NCBI GenBank assembly: GCA_963841205.1
Contig: CAWJCH010000013.1
Location: 81,437 to 145,436 of the forward strand
Origin: CAWAWP01 sp963841205
GTDB taxonomy: Bacteria > Chloroflexota > Ktedonobacteria > Ktedonobacterales > JADMIN01
Direction: 5' to 3'
DNA: 64,000 nucleotides
Shown here: one piece after another, positions 48,579 to 57,545 of the stretch
Position numbering within the stretch: position 1 is the stretch's first letter
Layout of the letters: every line of letters starts with the position of its first letter
Translations under genes and position numbers: made by a program
Notes under the pieces: model-generated
The model's database searches: none
What the model was told of the DNA's origin: nothing
Seen by the model: only the letters and a program-made list of their open reading frames with translations

Positions 48579-48980
48579 CTGGAACAGACACACGAGTACC
48601 AACGAGAGGAACACCGCGTCCATCTCATCATCTAGCACCTCATCTGGTGCCCACGCCGCCGCAAGCCCGTGCTCGTGGGGCCAGTGGCGGCACGGTGTCG
48701 GGAGTTGCTCGAAGGCAAGTGTGCTGAGAAAGGGTGGCAGGTGGTAGCCCTCGCCATTCAGCCCGAACATAGCCATCTGTTCGTGCGGGTATGGCCGAGC
48801 GATAGCGCCGCCGAGGTGGTGAAGGAATGCAAGGGCGTCACCTCCTTCCATCTGCGCAAAGAGTTTCCCCACCTGCTGAAGCTGCCCTCCACCTGGACCC
48901 GCTCGTACTTCGCCTCAACCGCCGGCAATGTGAGCCAGGAGACTCTTCAGCGGTATATCGCCGCACAGACGGGGCGGTGA
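48579..48980 (+). pseudogene. IS200-type Y1 transposase TnpA with in-frame TAG
   Basis: The frame reads EYQREEHRVHLII, TAG (48633-48635), then HLIWCPRRRKPVLVG, where relatives have Tyr in the YHLVW motif at the stop. After it come the HUH motif as HSHLFV, a central helix (WTRSYFASTAGNVSQETL) and the catalytic tyrosine in QRYIAAQ. No ATG start is visible 5' of the conserved part. Apart from the stop, all catalytic elements are kept. Confidence 0.8.
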
Positions 48981-48983
48981 GCC

Positions 48984-50195
48984 ATGGAGCGCGTGCGCAA
49001 GACGTGCAAGGAGAAGCTTCGCCCGACGCCCTCGCAGGAACAGGCGTGAGACGACGTGCTCTGGCGCTGCCGCACGCTCTACAACGTGGCGCTCGAACAG
49101 CGCATCACCTGGTGGCGGCGGGGACAAGGCATCGGCGCCACGCGCTTTCAACAGGAAGCGGAGTTGAAGGAGCTCCGGGCGGAGTTCCCGGAGTATGCGG
49201 CCATCCACTCGCAGGTCCTGCAGGAGGTGCTGGCCCGGCTGGACAAGACCTAGCAAGCCTTCTTCCGCCGCGTGGCGAATGGCGAGCAGCCCGGCTTTCC
49301 CCGCTTCCAGGGCAGAGATCGTGACCACGCGTTCACCTACCAGGAGTATGGCAACGGCACTCGCCTGGAGAACGGCTTCCTGGTGCGCAGCCCGATCGGG
49401 CGCCTTGCGGTCCGGTGGTCCCGCCCCTTGGAAGGCACGCCCAAGACCGTCACCGTCTCGCGTGAGGCCGATGGCGGGTACGTCGCGTGCTCCTGTGCCG
49501 ACGGGCCGATCCAGCCGCTCCCCCGCACCGGACGCGAGACGGGCCTTGAGGTGGGGCTGCAGGGGTTCCTGGTGACGGCGGAGGGGGAGATCGTGGACAA
49601 TCCCCGCCACTATCGCACGGGCGAGAAACGGCTGGCGAAGGCGCAGCGGCGGGTGAGTCGGCGGAAGCAGGGGAGCAAGCGCCGCACGAAGGCGGTCAAG
49701 CTGCTGGCCAAAGCCCATCTGCACGTCAAGCGCCAACGTGCCGAGCACCACCACAAGACGGCGCTCGCCCTCGGGCGCCAGTACGACACGATCTACCACG
49801 AGGCCATTGCGCCCGCCAACCTGAGCCGACGCCCCGCCCCGATCCCCGATGGGCACGGCGGGTATCTCCCGAACGGAGCCAGCCGCAAGGCGGGCCTCAA
49901 CACGTCCATCCACGACGCCGGATGGGGCCGCTTCCTGTCCATTCTCGCGTGCAAGGCAGCATGCGCCGGGAAGCGAGTGGAAGCGGTCAATCCGGCGTAC
50001 ACCTCCCAGGACGGTTCAGGCTGCGGCACACGGATGGAGAAGAGCCTGTCCGTGCGCACGCATGTCTGTACGAACTGCGGGCTGGTGCTGGACCGCGACG
50101 AGCACGCGGCCAGGAATAGCCAAGGGCGCGGGCAGCGCCTTCGGGGAGTCCCGGCGATGGCGGGGGCGTTGAACCGAGAACCCGTGGGGCTTTAG
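48984..50195 (+). pseudogene. TnpB with two in-frame stops and an altered RuvC-I site
   Basis: Starts MERVRKTCKEKLRPTPSQ at 48984. TGA at 49047-49049 precedes DDVLWRCRTLYN, and TAG at 49251-49253 replaces the Tyr of TYQAFF. The remainder is one long frame: SPIGRLAVRWSRPL, then RuvC-I TGLEVGLQGFLV, where the catalytic Asp of GIDVGL is Glu. IYHEAIAPANL follows as the RuvC-II region. The zinc finger reads TSQDGSGCGTRM, losing the first Cys, then CTNCG and LDRDEHAARN as RuvC-III. Even if the stops were read through, nuclease activity is doubtful. Confidence 0.85.
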
Positions 50196-50373
50196 CCCCT
50201 GCGGAGTGTCAGTGAGTAACGCTCTTAGCTCGTTCCACTGTAGAATGTGTGTCGCTGGTCGTTACAGCGGGGAGTACCGCACTTCCTTGGCCAGGCCCAC
50301 AAACAGTCCTACAAATCCACCAATTGACCATGCGGAAAGTGTGAAATGTCGTCCCGCCCCTTTCTGGCGCGCC

Positions 50374-50402
50374 TTGTATGCTAACGAACATTTTGTTATA
50401 AT
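50374..50402 (+). promoter_or_regulatory. Promoter of the HTH-Ino1 gene
   Basis: TTGTAT (50374-50379), an exact 17-nt spacer and a perfect TATAAT (50397-50402). The spacer is filled by the palindrome at 50382-50398. Transcription would begin near 50409, giving a leader of about 95 nt. Confidence 0.7.
50382..50398. promoter_or_regulatory. Operator 1 (17-bp palindrome between -35 and -10)
   Basis: TAACGAACATTTTGTTA. Half-sites TAACGAA and TTTGTTA mirror each other with one mismatch. It occupies the promoter spacer and the first bases of the -10, a typical repressor position. Confidence 0.6.
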
Positions 50403-50476
50403 TGCCGCCGCGTACCAAGAGATGAGCACCATGTAGGCCTGATTCTGCGCTCATCGGCCAGAGTGTCCTTGCATAT

Positions 50477-50493
50477 TAACGAAAAAATCGTTA
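50477..50493. promoter_or_regulatory. Operator 2 (17-bp palindrome in the leader)
   Basis: TAACGAAAAAATCGTTA, with perfect TAACGA/TCGTTA half-sites. Same length and half-site as operator 1. The centres are 95 bp apart (50390 and 50485), about nine helical turns. Confidence 0.6.
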
Positions 50494-50504
50494 GGATACC
50501 AGCT

Positions 50505-52031
50505 ATGGAAGAGAGAGCGAACGCCGCCGAGCGCATAATCAGACGCTTCGGCGGCCAGAGCGCGCTTGCTGCCCTGCTCGGCAAGAGACAGAGCACGATC
50601 GAGCACTGGGCGAGGACAGGGCGGGTGCCGGCCCAATGGCAAGTGCCACTCGTGTCACTCGGCCGCCAGAGAGGTGTGATCTTGGAAGCAAAAGACTTCG
50701 TCGAACTCAAGCCCGACCCGATCCATCCGGCAGAGGGCCGCCTGGGCGTCCTCCTCGTCGGCCTCGGCGCCGTCGCCTCGACGCTCATTAGCGGCGTCGA
50801 GCACGTCCGTCGCGGCAGCGGCCGGCCCATAGGCTCGCTCACCCAGATGGGCACCATCCGCCTTGGCAAGCGAACGGAAAATCGCTCACCCCTCATCCGC
50901 GAGTTCGTCCCGCTCGCGAACCTGGACGACATCGTCTTCGGCGCCTGGGACCCCTTCCCCGACGACGCCTACGAGGCAGCATTGAAGTGCGGCGTCCTCG
51001 ACCGCCACGAACACATCGAACCCATCGCCGACTTCCTCAAGTCCATCAAGCCAATGCCGGCCGCCTTCGACCAGTACTACGTCAAGCGCCTCAACGGGCC
51101 CAACGTCAAGCGCGGCACGAAGAGGGATCTGACCGAGCAGATTCGCGCGGACATACGCAACTTCAACTCCGCAAACAAGTGCGACCGCCTGGTCATGGTC
51201 TGGTGCGCCTCGACCGAGATCTACATGGAAGAGGGACCAAGCCACCTCAACCTCGCAAGCTTCGAGGCGGCGCTCGACGCCAACGACGGAACTATCGCCC
51301 CCTCGATGCTCTACGCCTATGCTGCCCTGATGGAAGGCATCCCCTTCGCCAACGGCGCCCCCAACTTGACTGCTGACATCCCGGCGCTAGTAGAGCTGGC
51401 GAACGACCAGGGCGTTCCGATCTGCGGCAAGGACTTCAAGACCGGCCAGACCCTGATCAAGACGGTGCTCGCGCCGATGCTGAAGGCGCGCATGCTGGGC
51501 CTCAACGGCTGGTACTCGACGAACATCCTCGGCAACCGCGACGGTGAGGTGCTCGACGACCCGGAGAGCTTCAAGACCAAGGAGGAGTCGAAGCTCGGCG
51601 TCCTCGAGTACATTCTCCAACCCCAGCTCTACCCCGACCTCTATGGCGACGTCTACCACAAGGTGAGGATCAACTATTACCCACCCCTGGGCGACAACAA
51701 AGAGGGCTGGGACAACATCGACATCTTCGGCTGGCTCGGCTACCCCATGCAGCTAAAAATCAACTTCCTTTGCCGAGATTCGATTCTCGCCGCGCCCCTT
51801 CTTCTTGACCTCGCCCTTTTCCTCGACCTCGCCAAACGAGCCGGCATGAAGGGCATCCAGGAATGGCTGTCCTTCTACTTCAAGAGCCCACAGCACGCCG
51901 ACACCGTGTACCCGGAGCACGACGTGTTCATTCAACAGACGAAGCTGAAGAACACGCTTCGCTGGATGATGGGCGAAGAGCAGATCACCCACCTCGGCCT
52001 CGAGTACTATCAGGACTACCAGGAGGAATAA
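50505..52031 (+). CDS. ino1: Inositol-1-phosphate synthase with N-terminal phage-type HTH
   Basis: 508 residues from ATG 50505 (AGGA 8 nt upstream); GTG 50463 is in frame but would place operator 2 inside the gene. Residues about 9-65 (AERIIRRFGGQSALAALLGK, then TIEHWARTGRVPAQWQVPL) look like the small Cro/YdaS-like HTH of phage-type regulators (carph-isopro-like). From about residue 78 the enzyme begins with the NAD-binding GVLLVGLGAVASTLISG. It continues with WCASTEIYM, GKDFKTGQTLIKTVLAPMLK, NGWYSTNILGNRDG and WDNIDIFGWLGYPMQ, plus FLCRDSILAAPLLLD, the archaeal/bacterial Ino1 pattern. It converts glucose-6-phosphate to inositol-1-phosphate. The fused HTH and two operators suggest self-regulation. 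Confidence 0.88.
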   Translation: MEERANAAERIIRRFGGQSALAALLGKRQSTIEHWARTGRVPAQWQVPLVSLGRQRGVILEAKDFVELKPDPIHPAEGRLGVLLVGLGAVASTLISGVEHVRRGSGRPIGSLTQMGTIRLGKRTENRSPLIREFVPLANLDDIVFGAWDPFPDDAYEAALKCGVLDRHEHIEPIADFLKSIKPMPAAFDQYYVKRLNGPNVKRGTKRDLTEQIRADIRNFNSANKCDRLVMVWCASTEIYMEEGPSHLNLASFEAALDANDGTIAPSMLYAYAALMEGIPFANGAPNLTADIPALVELANDQGVPICGKDFKTGQTLIKTVLAPMLKARMLGLNGWYSTNILGNRDGEVLDDPESFKTKEESKLGVLEYILQPQLYPDLYGDVYHKVRINYYPPLGDNKEGWDNIDIFGWLGYPMQLKINFLCRDSILAAPLLLDLALFLDLAKRAGMKGIQEWLSFYFKSPQHADTVYPEHDVFIQQTKLKNTLRWMMGEEQITHLGLEYYQDYQEE

Positions 52032-52054
52032 CGGATAGCCGCGACTGAACGTAG

Positions 52055-52075
52055 GGGCGGGTCTAAGACCCGCCC
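52055..52075 (+). terminator. Hairpin after the HTH-Ino1 gene
   Basis: Perfect 9-bp stem GGGCGGGTC/GACCCGCCC with loop TAA, 24 nt after the stop. No T run follows; it could also be a dispersed palindrome. Confidence 0.5.
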
Positions 52076-52081
52076 GCGAGG

Positions 52082-52421
52082 CAGTGTAGTCAAGCACCAG
52101 CACACAGGATTCCGTAGTGCCGCTTCCGAAGCAGCCGGACCATGGTTGAGCCGCATCCCGCAGCGGCACCATGATCGTTGTGCCGGTGCGAACTTAGCCG
52201 ACCGCAGCACGAACGATCCCCATGCCCGCAAACTCCATCGAAGAGGACGAGGCTCTCATCCTCGACTTCAACAAGCTGGCGAAAGTTGCCGAAGTTCCCT
52301 GCGCACTGCCCCGTGCAGCCCACATTCCACACGTGCCCTTACTGATTTCTGCAGGTTTCCCATCGCTGCCTGGGGAATACGTGGGCATAAGGGGAACCGC
52401 ATCGCGAATTATCAAATAATG
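52082..52421. other. Intergenic, no convincing gene
   Basis: About 340 bases. A short frame starting MPANSIEEDEALILDFNKL at 52222 has a plausible N-terminus, but no recognised domain follows, so it may be a gene fragment. Confidence 0.4.
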
Positions 52422-52665
52422 TGGCGCGAAGACCCCGCGGTGCACCCACGGGGAGGAAGCGCCGCGCGCCGTCAGGCGCTCCCGACAACCGGACAACCAC
52501 CGACCAGGTGTGCCATACTCGCCCCCCTACCGCAGGGCCTGCGGGAAGGTACGCGTGTGGAGGTGGCTTCGGGCCACGACATGACCGTGTACGACGCTCC
52601 TAGCTCGCTAGGTGAGCGGTGGTCAGCCCAAGAATCCCCCGGCTTCCGCCGTGGGGAGTGGTCAA
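52422..52665 (+). mobile_element. Family-B non-autonomous IS200/IS605-type element, copy 2
   Basis: About 244 bp. The left hairpin is CCCCGCGGTGCACCCACGGGG followed by AGGAAGCG. The middle has CCGCAGGGCCTGCGGG, shared with the 12.4-kb copy. The right end is CCCCCGGCTTCCGCCGTGGGG followed by AGTGGTCAAG. The hairpin sequences differ from copy 1 while pairing is kept, as expected if structure matters. Confidence 0.6.
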
Positions 52666-52867
52666 GTGCCTTGCAGCAACACGGCGGAGGTGCTGAACAG
52701 CGACCTGCTCAATTGAGCCGTGCCTGGCGGGTGGACGTAGCTCGGCTTGGGCGCGCCGCACGTGCGGAGGGTGGGCCCCGTGCACTGATCCACACTATGG
52801 CCCGAGAGTCGTGGTGCGGATTTCCTAGTCTTGTCGCGACGGGAAGGGGACCAGGGGGTTAGGGATT

Positions 52868-54301
52868 CTATCGCAGCGTCGACGGCAATATCCCCAACTG
52901 CTCGCGATACTTCGCCACCGTGCGCCGCGCCACCTCGATCGCGCGCTCGCTGAGGATGTCCGCAATCTCCTGATCCGTCAGCGGCGTCGTCTCGCGGTCG
53001 ATCAGGTCCTTGATCAAATCCTTGATACCCAGATTCGCCACGAAGAAGTTGCTGAACGGGATCACCTCGCCCGTTGGCAGCATGCAATACTTCGCCGCCG
53101 TCGCCCGGCTCACCGTCGACTCATGCATCCCCAGGTCGACTGCCACCCGTGCCCGCGTCAGCGGCGCCAGCGAGCGGATGCCTCTATCCAGGAAGTCGCG
53201 CTGCAGCTCCACGATGTGCCGCGTGATCTTCGTCAACGTCTGGCGGCGCTGGTGGATGTTCGAGATGAACAGCTTCGCGCGCGACACGTACTGCTGGATG
53301 TGTCGCCGCTCGTCCTCGTTCAGGTTCGACTGGCGGTTCGTCATCTCCGAATAGAGCTGCGAGTACGACGGGTTCACGTTCAGGTAATAGCGCTTCGACT
53401 CCACCACGTCCACATCGTAATAGTGGCGTCCGTCCGCCAGCACGCGCTTGTTGATGATCACGTCCGGCAACACCGTGTGCGTGCGCTCGCCCCCCGCCGA
53501 GAGGTTCGTGCCGAGGTAGCCGCGCGCCGGGAACGGGTTCAGGTTGCGCTTGATGAACTCACTCACACCGTGAATCGTCTCCGTCGTCGTCCCCAGCGCC
53601 AGCGCGATCTGCCCATACTTATGCTCGCTCAGCTGCTGCAGGAAGCGGCCGATCACCTCGCGCGCGAACGGCTGGTGGATCCCCTGCGTCTCCAAGAAGC
53701 TGAGCTGGATCAGGAGGCACTCGCGCAGGTCTCGCGCGCCGACGCCCACCGGCTCCATCGATTGGAGCGCCTCGACGATCTCCTTCAGATGCTCGGTGTC
53801 CACGTCGAACTCCGCCGCCGCCTCGTCAAGCGAGCAGCGCAGGCGGCCATCGTCGTCTAGATTGCCGACCAAATACTCGATCAGCGCGCTGTCTTCGATC
53901 GGGAACTGCGCCTGCAGCGAGAGCGTCAGGTGCTCCGAGAGGCTCAGCTGCGCCGCCACGCGGGCGGTCGGGTCGAACTCCTCGTCATCGCCCGCGCCCG
54001 TCGTCCGCCGCGACCAGAGGCCGTCGTCGGCGAAGTCGCCCGCCTCCGCCAGCGCCTCGCGCACGTCTTGCTTCACGCCCGCCGAACAGTTGGCGCAGAA
54101 CCCGTTCTGGAGCGGCCTGCCACACTGCTGGCAGATCGGCAACTCCTCCACCTCCATCGCCGGATTCTCGTCCACTTCGCGCTGGATCAATTCCTGCAGA
54201 GCGGCGGACGAGAGCGCGAGGATGTGATTCGCAGCCACTAACTGCGGCGACGCGACATGCGACTGTACCTGCTGGTTGAGCTGCGACAAATCCATTGCCA
54301 T
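52868..54301 (-). CDS. rpoN: RNA polymerase sigma-54 factor with embedded zinc ribbon
   Basis: 477 residues from ATG 54301 (GGAAG upstream). Region I is the Gln/Leu-rich ASPQLVAANHILALSSAALQ then LIQREVDENPAMEVEE. Immediately after it comes a four-cysteine ribbon (C57, C60, C69, C72: CQQCGRPLQNGFCANC), not present in standard RpoN. The core-binding region (LSLSEHLTLSLQAQF ... GVGARDLRECLLIQL) follows, then the HTH (HESTVSRATAAKYCMLPTG) and a C-terminal RpoN box ARRTVAKYREQLGI. Sigma-54 needs an AAA+ activator such as the one at 34.4 kb. Confidence 0.95.
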   Translation of the reverse strand: MAMDLSQLNQQVQSHVASPQLVAANHILALSSAALQELIQREVDENPAMEVEELPICQQCGRPLQNGFCANCSAGVKQDVREALAEAGDFADDGLWSRRTTGAGDDEEFDPTARVAAQLSLSEHLTLSLQAQFPIEDSALIEYLVGNLDDDGRLRCSLDEAAAEFDVDTEHLKEIVEALQSMEPVGVGARDLRECLLIQLSFLETQGIHQPFAREVIGRFLQQLSEHKYGQIALALGTTTETIHGVSEFIKRNLNPFPARGYLGTNLSAGGERTHTVLPDVIINKRVLADGRHYYDVDVVESKRYYLNVNPSYSQLYSEMTNRQSNLNEDERRHIQQYVSRAKLFISNIHQRRQTLTKITRHIVELQRDFLDRGIRSLAPLTRARVAVDLGMHESTVSRATAAKYCMLPTGEVIPFSNFFVANLGIKDLIKDLIDRETTPLTDQEIADILSERAIEVARRTVAKYREQLGILPSTLR

Positions 54302-54623
54302 GGGGATGCTTCCTTCTGAATCTGCGCGAGGACGTTTAAATTCAGGAAATGCATCTTCCATGCCAATTTACGGTTGAGGTCTCGCCGCTGCGCTCATTGC
54401 CACTGGATCGGCTCGACGCCCCCATTCGCCGGCACTGACGCGCCGCGATCTCCCACCGAATACGCCGATACCTCAATGCCGCGATCCCCACCCTCCCCAC
54501 GCCACCTTGCCGTGCCGCGCTCCCGCCTCTCACCTGCTTTCCCCGCGAGTAAGGGGGGTGAGGTCCCTCGCCCTCAGCGCCACGGTCGCTCCCTCTCCCC
54601 GCCGAAATCGGGCACAACAAGAA
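54302..54623. other. Intergenic between rpoN and the rplI terminator
   Basis: About 320 bases. Short frames on both strands, none convincing. Confidence 0.5.
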
Positions 54624-54647
54624 GGGGACGTCCATACGGACGTCCCC
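54624..54647 (-). terminator. Terminator downstream of rplI
   Basis: Perfect 10-bp stem GGGGACGTCC/GGACGTCCCC around ATAC. On the minus strand it is followed by TTCTTGTTGT, a T-rich tail, as expected for rplI. Confidence 0.7.
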
Positions 54648-54681
54648 CACCGTGTACCAACGTGTAAGCGCCTTGTAGGTG

Positions 54682-55209
54682 CTACGCCTCCGCCACTTCC
54701 GCCTCCGCCGCTTCGGTCCCCGCATCCGACGTCGCCGCCTCTGCGCCCTGTGCCTCGATCGAGTCCGACGACACGATGCGCACCGTCAGCTTCGGCTCCA
54801 CACCGGTCGCGATGCGCACCCCCACGGTGAACTCGCCGAGCGACCGCAACGGATCGCGCAACTGCACCAACCGCCGATCGAGCGTCAGCGATTCCTGCTC
54901 CTGGACCGCGTCCACGATGTTCTGGCTCGTCACCGACCCATAGAGGCGGCCACCCTGGCCCACGCGCACGGCGAACGTCAAGATGATCGAGTTGATGCGC
55001 GCCGCCAACTCCTCGTTCGTCTGCCGCTGCTGAGTCGCGCGCCGCTGGGCCGAAGCCACGCGCTCGTTCAGCGAATTGATCTCGCTCTGCGTCGCCGCCG
55101 TCACCAACTGCCGCGGCAACAAGTAGTTGCGAGCGTAGCCCGGCGCCACCTCTTTCAGCTCACCGGGCTTGCCGAGCCCCGGCACCTCATGCAGCAAAAT
55201 AACCTTCAT
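54682..55209 (-). CDS. rplI: 50S ribosomal protein bL9
   Basis: 175 residues from ATG 55209. MKVILLHEVPGLGKPGELKE, then VAPGYARNYLLPRQLV is the L9 N-terminal domain. A long helix (SEINSLNERVASAQRRATQQ) and the C-terminal RLYGSVTSQNIVDAV domain follow. The Ala/Glu-rich tail is an extension. Usual rplI neighbours (rpsF, ssb, rpsR) are not present. Confidence 0.95.
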   Translation of the reverse strand: MKVILLHEVPGLGKPGELKEVAPGYARNYLLPRQLVTAATQSEINSLNERVASAQRRATQQRQTNEELAARINSIILTFAVRVGQGGRLYGSVTSQNIVDAVQEQESLTLDRRLVQLRDPLRSLGEFTVGVRIATGVEPKLTVRIVSSDSIEAQGAEAATSDAGTEAAEAEVAEA

Positions 55210-55408
55210 CGCGAGTGTCGTCCTCTCCATCTGGCAGCGCGCGCCACAACCGCTGGCCTGGGTCTGCGCGCAACCCTCGCCCCTTCTGGGGCATACCGAA
55301 CGAGTGTATAGTATAGCACTCATCGGTGTCCAGGGATAGTTAGTGATGCTCGCTCGATCCGCTTGAATTCAGCTATGAGTCCACCCGACCCAGAGTTTAA
55401 GAGACTCG

Positions 55409-55477
55409 CCAAGACGCCACATCTCGCTCAGTTCTGGGGGTAGATTTCTCAAACTGGGGGCAGATGTGGCGTCTTGG
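55409..55477. repeat. 16-bp inverted repeat with embedded CTGGGGG repeats (possible IS21-type end)
   Basis: CCAAGACGCCACATCT (55409-55424) and AGATGTGGCGTCTTGG (55462-55477) are exact complements with a 37-nt loop. CTGGGGGTAGAT, CTGGGGGCAGAT and TTGGGGGCAGGT are spaced about 20 nt apart. This arrangement resembles multiple-repeat IS termini, but no transposase is adjacent. Confidence 0.4.
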
Positions 55478-55576
55478 GGGCAGGTAATCCTATCAACTTG
55501 CCCCTTCCTTTCCCTTGAGAGATTTTCGGATCGCTCGGGGGATGTTTGGTTGGTGACTCCACGCTGCCAATGCTGG

Positions 55577-57097
55577 CTACGCGCAGATCGCTTCTTCCAC
55601 ACCGGGGCGTTGTACCTCCTCCGTCTCATGCGGATCATCCGCCATACTGGCCGTGTCGGGCCGCAAGAGGGTGAACGCCAGTACGGTCGTCACGAGGAGA
55701 ATACCGGCGCCGATGGCCCACGTGAGGTGGTAGCCGCCGCTCAGCGCCACGGCGTTGGCGTGACCCTCCGCTGTCAATTGCCCCGCTCGATCGATTGACA
55801 ACGTCGCCAGGATCGCCAGGCCCAGCGCGCCACCGACCTGCGTGGTCGTGTTAAGGACGCCCGAAGCGACCCCCGCGTCTTGGGGTGTTGCGCCGGACAT
55901 GGCCAGGATGGTCAATGCGGGGAAGGCCATGCCAGCGCCTACACCGAGCAACACCATAGGGGCGAAGAGGTCGCGCACATAGTCGGCGTTCAGCGGGGAG
56001 TGCGCGAAGAGCAACAGCCCAAGCGTAATGCAGAGCAGACCGACCAACACCACCGTGCGCGCCCCGAACCGGACGATCAGGCGAGCTGAGAGGCCGATCG
56101 AGAACGCTGCCATGGCGACCGTGTCCGGAAGGAACGCGAGGCCGATTGCTAGCGGCCCGTAGTGCAACACTCGTTGCATGTCCAGCGAGCCCAGGAAGAA
56201 GAACCCGAAGAAGGCGCTGACCATCAACGCCTGGATGAGATTGGCGCCGGAGAGATTGCGAGAGCGGAAAAGCCGCAGTGGCACTAGTGGGGTGGAGACC
56301 AACGCCTGGTGGACGACGAATGCCGCCAACAGTCCGAACGCGAGGGCGCCAAGCCCAAGAGTGCGCAGCGACCCAAGTCCGTAGACATCTGACTCGACGA
56401 TGGTGTAGACGCCCAGCATCAGGGCACCCGTGACGAGGACTGCACCGAGCACATCGATCCCCTTGCCCCGTCCGATGCCCCGGTCAGAGGCGATTAGCTG
56501 CGTGCCGAGGACCATCGTCGTCAACCCGATCGGCAGGTTGACGAAGAAGATCCAATGCCAACTGATGGCTTGGGTGATGAGCCCGCCGGCCAGTAGGCCA
56601 ACCGCGCCGCCGGCCGATGCGACGAAGGCGAAGACGCCCATAGCCTTTGCCCTCTCCATGGGCTCAGGAAACAGGGTCACGACCATCCCCAGAATCACCG
56701 CGGAGCTCACCGCGCCGCCGACGCCCTGCACGAACCTGGCGACGATGAGCATGGGTTGACTGAACGAAAGGCCGCAGAGCACCGAGGACGCGGTGAACAT
56801 TGCGAGCCCGATCAGGAAGACGCGCTGGCGTCCGATCAGGTCGCCGAGGCGTCCGGCAAGGAGCATGACGCCACCATAGGCGATCAAGTAGGCATTCACG
56901 ACCCAGGCCAGGTTGGATTGCGAGAAGGCGAGGTCGCGCTGGATCGATGGGAGGGCAACATTCACGATGGTCGAGTCCACCACGATCATGAGAAAACCAG
57001 CACAGAGGACGATCAACGACAGCCAGCGCGAACTGGTGGGCCGGACGATCCTCGCGACGTGCATGTCTGGGTCAATGTGGCTAAGACTGGTTTCCAT
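55577..57097 (-). CDS. MFS drug exporter (DHA2, 14-TM, EmrB/QacA-type)
   Basis: 506 residues from ATG 57097 with GAGAGGAGAGAC upstream. Motifs: LCAGFLMIVVDSTIVNVALP, the loop motif GRLGDLIGRQRVFLIG and motif C region AVGLLAGGLITQAISWHWIF, then 14 predicted helices. Such proton antiporters expel drugs or dyes; the substrate is unknown. No TetR repressor is adjacent. Confidence 0.9.
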   Translation of the reverse strand: METSLSHIDPDMHVARIVRPTSSRWLSLIVLCAGFLMIVVDSTIVNVALPSIQRDLAFSQSNLAWVVNAYLIAYGGVMLLAGRLGDLIGRQRVFLIGLAMFTASSVLCGLSFSQPMLIVARFVQGVGGAVSSAVILGMVVTLFPEPMERAKAMGVFAFVASAGGAVGLLAGGLITQAISWHWIFFVNLPIGLTTMVLGTQLIASDRGIGRGKGIDVLGAVLVTGALMLGVYTIVESDVYGLGSLRTLGLGALAFGLLAAFVVHQALVSTPLVPLRLFRSRNLSGANLIQALMVSAFFGFFFLGSLDMQRVLHYGPLAIGLAFLPDTVAMAAFSIGLSARLIVRFGARTVVLVGLLCITLGLLLFAHSPLNADYVRDLFAPMVLLGVGAGMAFPALTILAMSGATPQDAGVASGVLNTTTQVGGALGLAILATLSIDRAGQLTAEGHANAVALSGGYHLTWAIGAGILLVTTVLAFTLLRPDTASMADDPHETEEVQRPGVEEAICA

Positions 57098-57340
57098 GTC
57101 TCTCCTCTCAAGTACTGATCCGCAGAGTGAGGGGAAGAAGGGCGAAGTGTTGTAAGACTGAGTCCCCACAATAGCCCTCTACCACCCATTCCCTCGGACA
57201 CTCATGAACCAGGAATACTGGATTCCTTTCTGGCAGTTCGCTGATGTACGCTGGCCTCCGTAGAGGCTGCGGATTCCAGACCTGAGACGCGCTTTGCGTT
57301 CACCGATGTCCGTCAGCGTTCGCTGGCGCTGGTGTCAGTA

Positions 57341-57522
57341 TTGACTCGACTTTGGCCTTTTTCCGTTGGGCGCTTTCCAGGCCGCTCCTCAAGCCAGGTG
57401 TAGGCGACCTCGAATTGGCCATCTCCCGGCCCCTGGCGCATAGGGCGAATTGCATCCGCTTCGAAAGCGGTCCCGAAAGGCGTGGGGCCCGACCACCGCC
57501 TAACACGGCCAAAGTCGAGTCA
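57341..57522. repeat. Left copy of the 182-bp inverted unit
   Basis: Starts TTGACTCGACTTTGGCC and ends GGCCAAAGTCGAGTCA, so it is itself bounded by inverted repeats. It includes a sequence starting TTCCGTTGGGCGCTTTCC that recurs inverted at the right unit. The open frame inside is a by-product of the repeat. Confidence 0.8.
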
Positions 57523-57545
57523 GGATTGACTCGACTTTGGCCGTG

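Larger units (their letters stand above)
48457..50211 (+). mobile_element. IS200/IS605-type element with tnpA and tnpB remnants
   Basis: The left end carries GCCCGCCGCAAGCCG and GCGGTTAGGC, also found at the 29.5-kb left end. The right end has GGGGCTTTAGCCCC, then GGAGTGTCA at 50203-50211. It contains tnpA followed by tnpB in the same direction, the standard IS605 order. Both genes are interrupted by in-frame stops. Confidence 0.75.
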
